A stretch of 7,603 nucleotides of DNA from Fidelibacterota bacterium (GTDB lineage Bacteria > Fidelibacterota > Marinisomatia > SCGC-AAA003-L08 > GCA-002704045). The notes beneath the pieces were generated by a model. That model had not been told where the DNA came from and ran no database searches. It was given only the letters and a program-made list of their open reading frames with translations. Position numbers and translations under genes: made by a program. Location of the stretch: assembly GCA_002704045.1 (NCBI GenBank), contig PAFF01000094.1:1-7603 (forward strand), in the 5' to 3' direction. This document shows positions 6,110-7,603 of this stretch, one piece after another; positions within the stretch are counted from its first letter, which is position 1, and each line of letters starts with the position of its first letter.

Positions 6110-7603
6110 TTTTCAAATCTAGAAAATGGGTTAGAATGCTTACTACACTTTTTTAATGGTTTGTATTCTTTTAAATAAATTTCATTTTTAATTGGACACC
6201 AATCTGTAGGTTGATTATATGTATCTGAACAAATATCAATCCTAGCAATCCCAGAAGGTTGAGACCAATCTAAACTTTTTTCTAGTTCTATAATATTATT
6301 GTCCGTACTATGGAATTCTCCAATTTCATAAATGTCTTTCATGGTTGTTGCCCAAACTGGTAAAGCTGCTGAAGAACCATACTGTTTTTTACCAAGTGAA
6401 ATGGCAGGATTATCCATACCTACCCAAACGCCCATAGTTATTTGAGGTGTAAATCCAACAAACCAAGCATCTGTCTTACTATCAGTTGTACCTGTTTTAC
6501 CAGCTGCAGGAGAATTAAATTTGTACTTCCATCTAATCGAGGAACCTGTTCCCTTATCAATTACAGATTTCATTAAATCTCTTACAAGGTAAATAATAGA
6601 TTCATTTTTTATCTCCTTGTGCGTTGGAGTGTATTCCCAAATAGTTTTACCAAATCTATTTTTAATTTTTGTTATAACAATTGGTTTTTTATAAATACCA
6701 TTATTAGCAATTGTAGAATATGCTGATACCATCTCAATTGGTATTACTTCTGATGTTCCTAATGCAATTGCATCAAATGCTCTAATTGGCGTATTTAATC
6801 CAAACGCTTTAGCATTTCTTTTAACATCAATTGGCTTTATTAACTCTTGAACAATTCTTACAGAAATTAAATTCAAACTTCTTTTTAGGCCATCTCTCAA
6901 TGTAGTTAGTAAGCCTGTCGATCCATCATGATTTTGCGGATTCCATTGGGTAGTATCATCTATAAATACTACCAAGGGTTGATTTAATAACTCAGTTGTA
7001 GGCTTATATCCATTTTCAAATGCTGTCATATAAATAAACGGTTTAAAAACAGACCCAGGCTGTCTTTTAGCCTGAGTAGCTCTATTAAAGTGATCAACAT
7101 AATTTGATTCTTGTCTACCACCAATTAATCCTAATACATAACCATTATTGGAATCCATAATTATACCAGAACCTTGGACTAGTAATTCATTCCTATGTTC
7201 CGTGGGAATAACGTCAAGACTATCTATGATTTTATATAATGAATCTGATTCTATTTTATTTATTTCTAAAATTTCATTAAACTTTTCATCATTATTTTTA
7301 ATATCATTGAATAAGATTTCTTGATTTTTTTTTAAAAACTTTTCAAAATTTTTATTAAACTCATTTTGAATTCTAGTATCCAAAGTAGTGAAAATCATTA
7401 ATCCATCTTGATATAAATCAACATTTAAAGCCTCGTCAATTTTTTCTAATTCTCTTCTTACATATTCTGTAAAATAATTTGCATAGTTCTCTTTTTTTAC
7501 ATCTTTTTTATTTAACAATTCTTTTTTTGTAGCAATATCAAAGGTTTCTGAATCAATATATCCGTTTGTTTTTAATTGTTTTAAAACAAGGTTTCTTCTA
7601 AAC
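6106..7603 (-). CDS. Penicillin-binding protein 1A-type, transpeptidase part (5' end beyond the window)
   Basis: Class A PBPs polymerise glycan strands (N-terminal transglycosylase) and cross-link peptides (C-terminal transpeptidase) at the periplasmic face of the inner membrane. The visible 498 residues stay open to the window edge. They begin with FRRNLVLKQLKTNGYI, the typical end of the transglycosylase region, so the frame should not be started at the in-frame TTG at 7518. The transpeptidase motifs are intact in order: SVFK (nucleophile Ser at 7053-7051, visible residue 184), SLN (6879-6871, residue 242) and KTGT (6498-6487, residue 369), followed by DAWFVGFTP. GSGIIMDSNNGYVLGLIGG just before the nucleophile and AKRQPGSVFKPF around it are strongly PBP1A-like. 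After the catalytic fold comes a tail of about 50 residues with three cysteines (CSDTYNQPTDWCP and KKCSKH). The transglycosylase domain and membrane anchor are outside the window. The mrcA/ponA name is plausible but cannot be confirmed from this half. Confidence 0.93.
   Translation of the reverse strand, partial: FRRNLVLKQLKTNGYIDSETFDIATKKELLNKKDVKKENYANYFTEYVRRELEKIDEALNVDLYQDGLMIFTTLDTRIQNEFNKNFEKFLKKNQEILFNDIKNNDEKFNEILEINKIESDSLYKIIDSLDVIPTEHRNELLVQGSGIIMDSNNGYVLGLIGGRQESNYVDHFNRATQAKRQPGSVFKPFIYMTAFENGYKPTTELLNQPLVVFIDDTTQWNPQNHDGSTGLLTTLRDGLKRSLNLISVRIVQELIKPIDVKRNAKAFGLNTPIRAFDAIALGTSEVIPIEMVSAYSTIANNGIYKKPIVITKIKNRFGKTIWEYTPTHKEIKNESIIYLVRDLMKSVIDKGTGSSIRWKYKFNSPAAGKTGTTDSKTDAWFVGFTPQITMGVWVGMDNPAISLGKKQYGSSAALPVWATTMKDIYEIGEFHSTDNNIIELEKSLDWSQPSGIARIDICSDTYNQPTDWCPIKNEIYLKEYKPLKKCSKHSNPFSRFEN

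Noticed and set aside
6106..7518. PBP reading frame started at the in-frame TTG at 7518
   Set aside because: Codons upstream to the window edge stay open and encode RRNLVLKQLKTNGYI, typical PBP1A sequence, so the gene is truncated by the window and not started here.

Overview
The window is strongly AT-rich chromosomal DNA from a Gram-negative, probably marine bacterium. An LptF/LptG-type lipopolysaccharide export permease and a class A penicillin-binding protein indicate an outer membrane plus peptidoglycan. The large LamG protein, with GCTD-x(n)-NYN-x(n)-DDGSC spacer repeats, is of a kind common in marine Marinimicrobia (SAR406) and Bacteroidota. Clear AAGGA ribosome binding sites and a forced TTG start fit Marinimicrobia or a relative better than Flavobacteriia, which rarely use Shine-Dalgarno sites. 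This taxonomic reading is inference from recalled family features, not a search.

Layout. Positions 1-2234 (minus) hold the 5' part, at least 744 codons, of a secreted modular protein: signal peptide, three LamG/concanavalin A-like modules, two Cys-containing spacers, and the start of what may be a beta-helix domain at the window edge. Positions 2235-2459 hold a rho-independent terminator, a tRNA-Pro(UGG) gene with its promoter (all minus), and a divergent promoter region for the plus-strand genes. Positions 2460-6109 (plus) are a compact four-gene run: an LptF/LptG permease, a gamma-class carbonic anhydrase-like hexapeptide protein with a TTG start, a thymidine/pyrimidine-nucleoside phosphorylase overlapping it by ATGA, and a GcvR-like protein with two ACT domains. 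Positions 6106-7603 (minus) are the C-terminal part of a PBP1A-type penicillin-binding protein, whose stop codon overlaps that of the ACT gene. Its true start lies outside the window.

How the genes relate. The four plus-strand genes are probably co-transcribed (gaps of 27, -4 and 27 nt), but they serve different tasks: envelope biogenesis, a probable carbonic anhydrase, nucleoside salvage, and regulation. They look like a housekeeping operon of convenience rather than one pathway. LptF/G and PBP1A are both envelope-building proteins. The surface protein beside the tRNA is the most accessory-looking part of the window.

I see no CRISPR array, transposase, toxin-antitoxin pair or obvious defence system. 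The observations most worth checking are the architecture and location of the surface protein, the long charged insertion in the permease, the non-ATG start, the substituted phosphate-site residue in the phosphorylase, and the stop-over-stop convergent junction.
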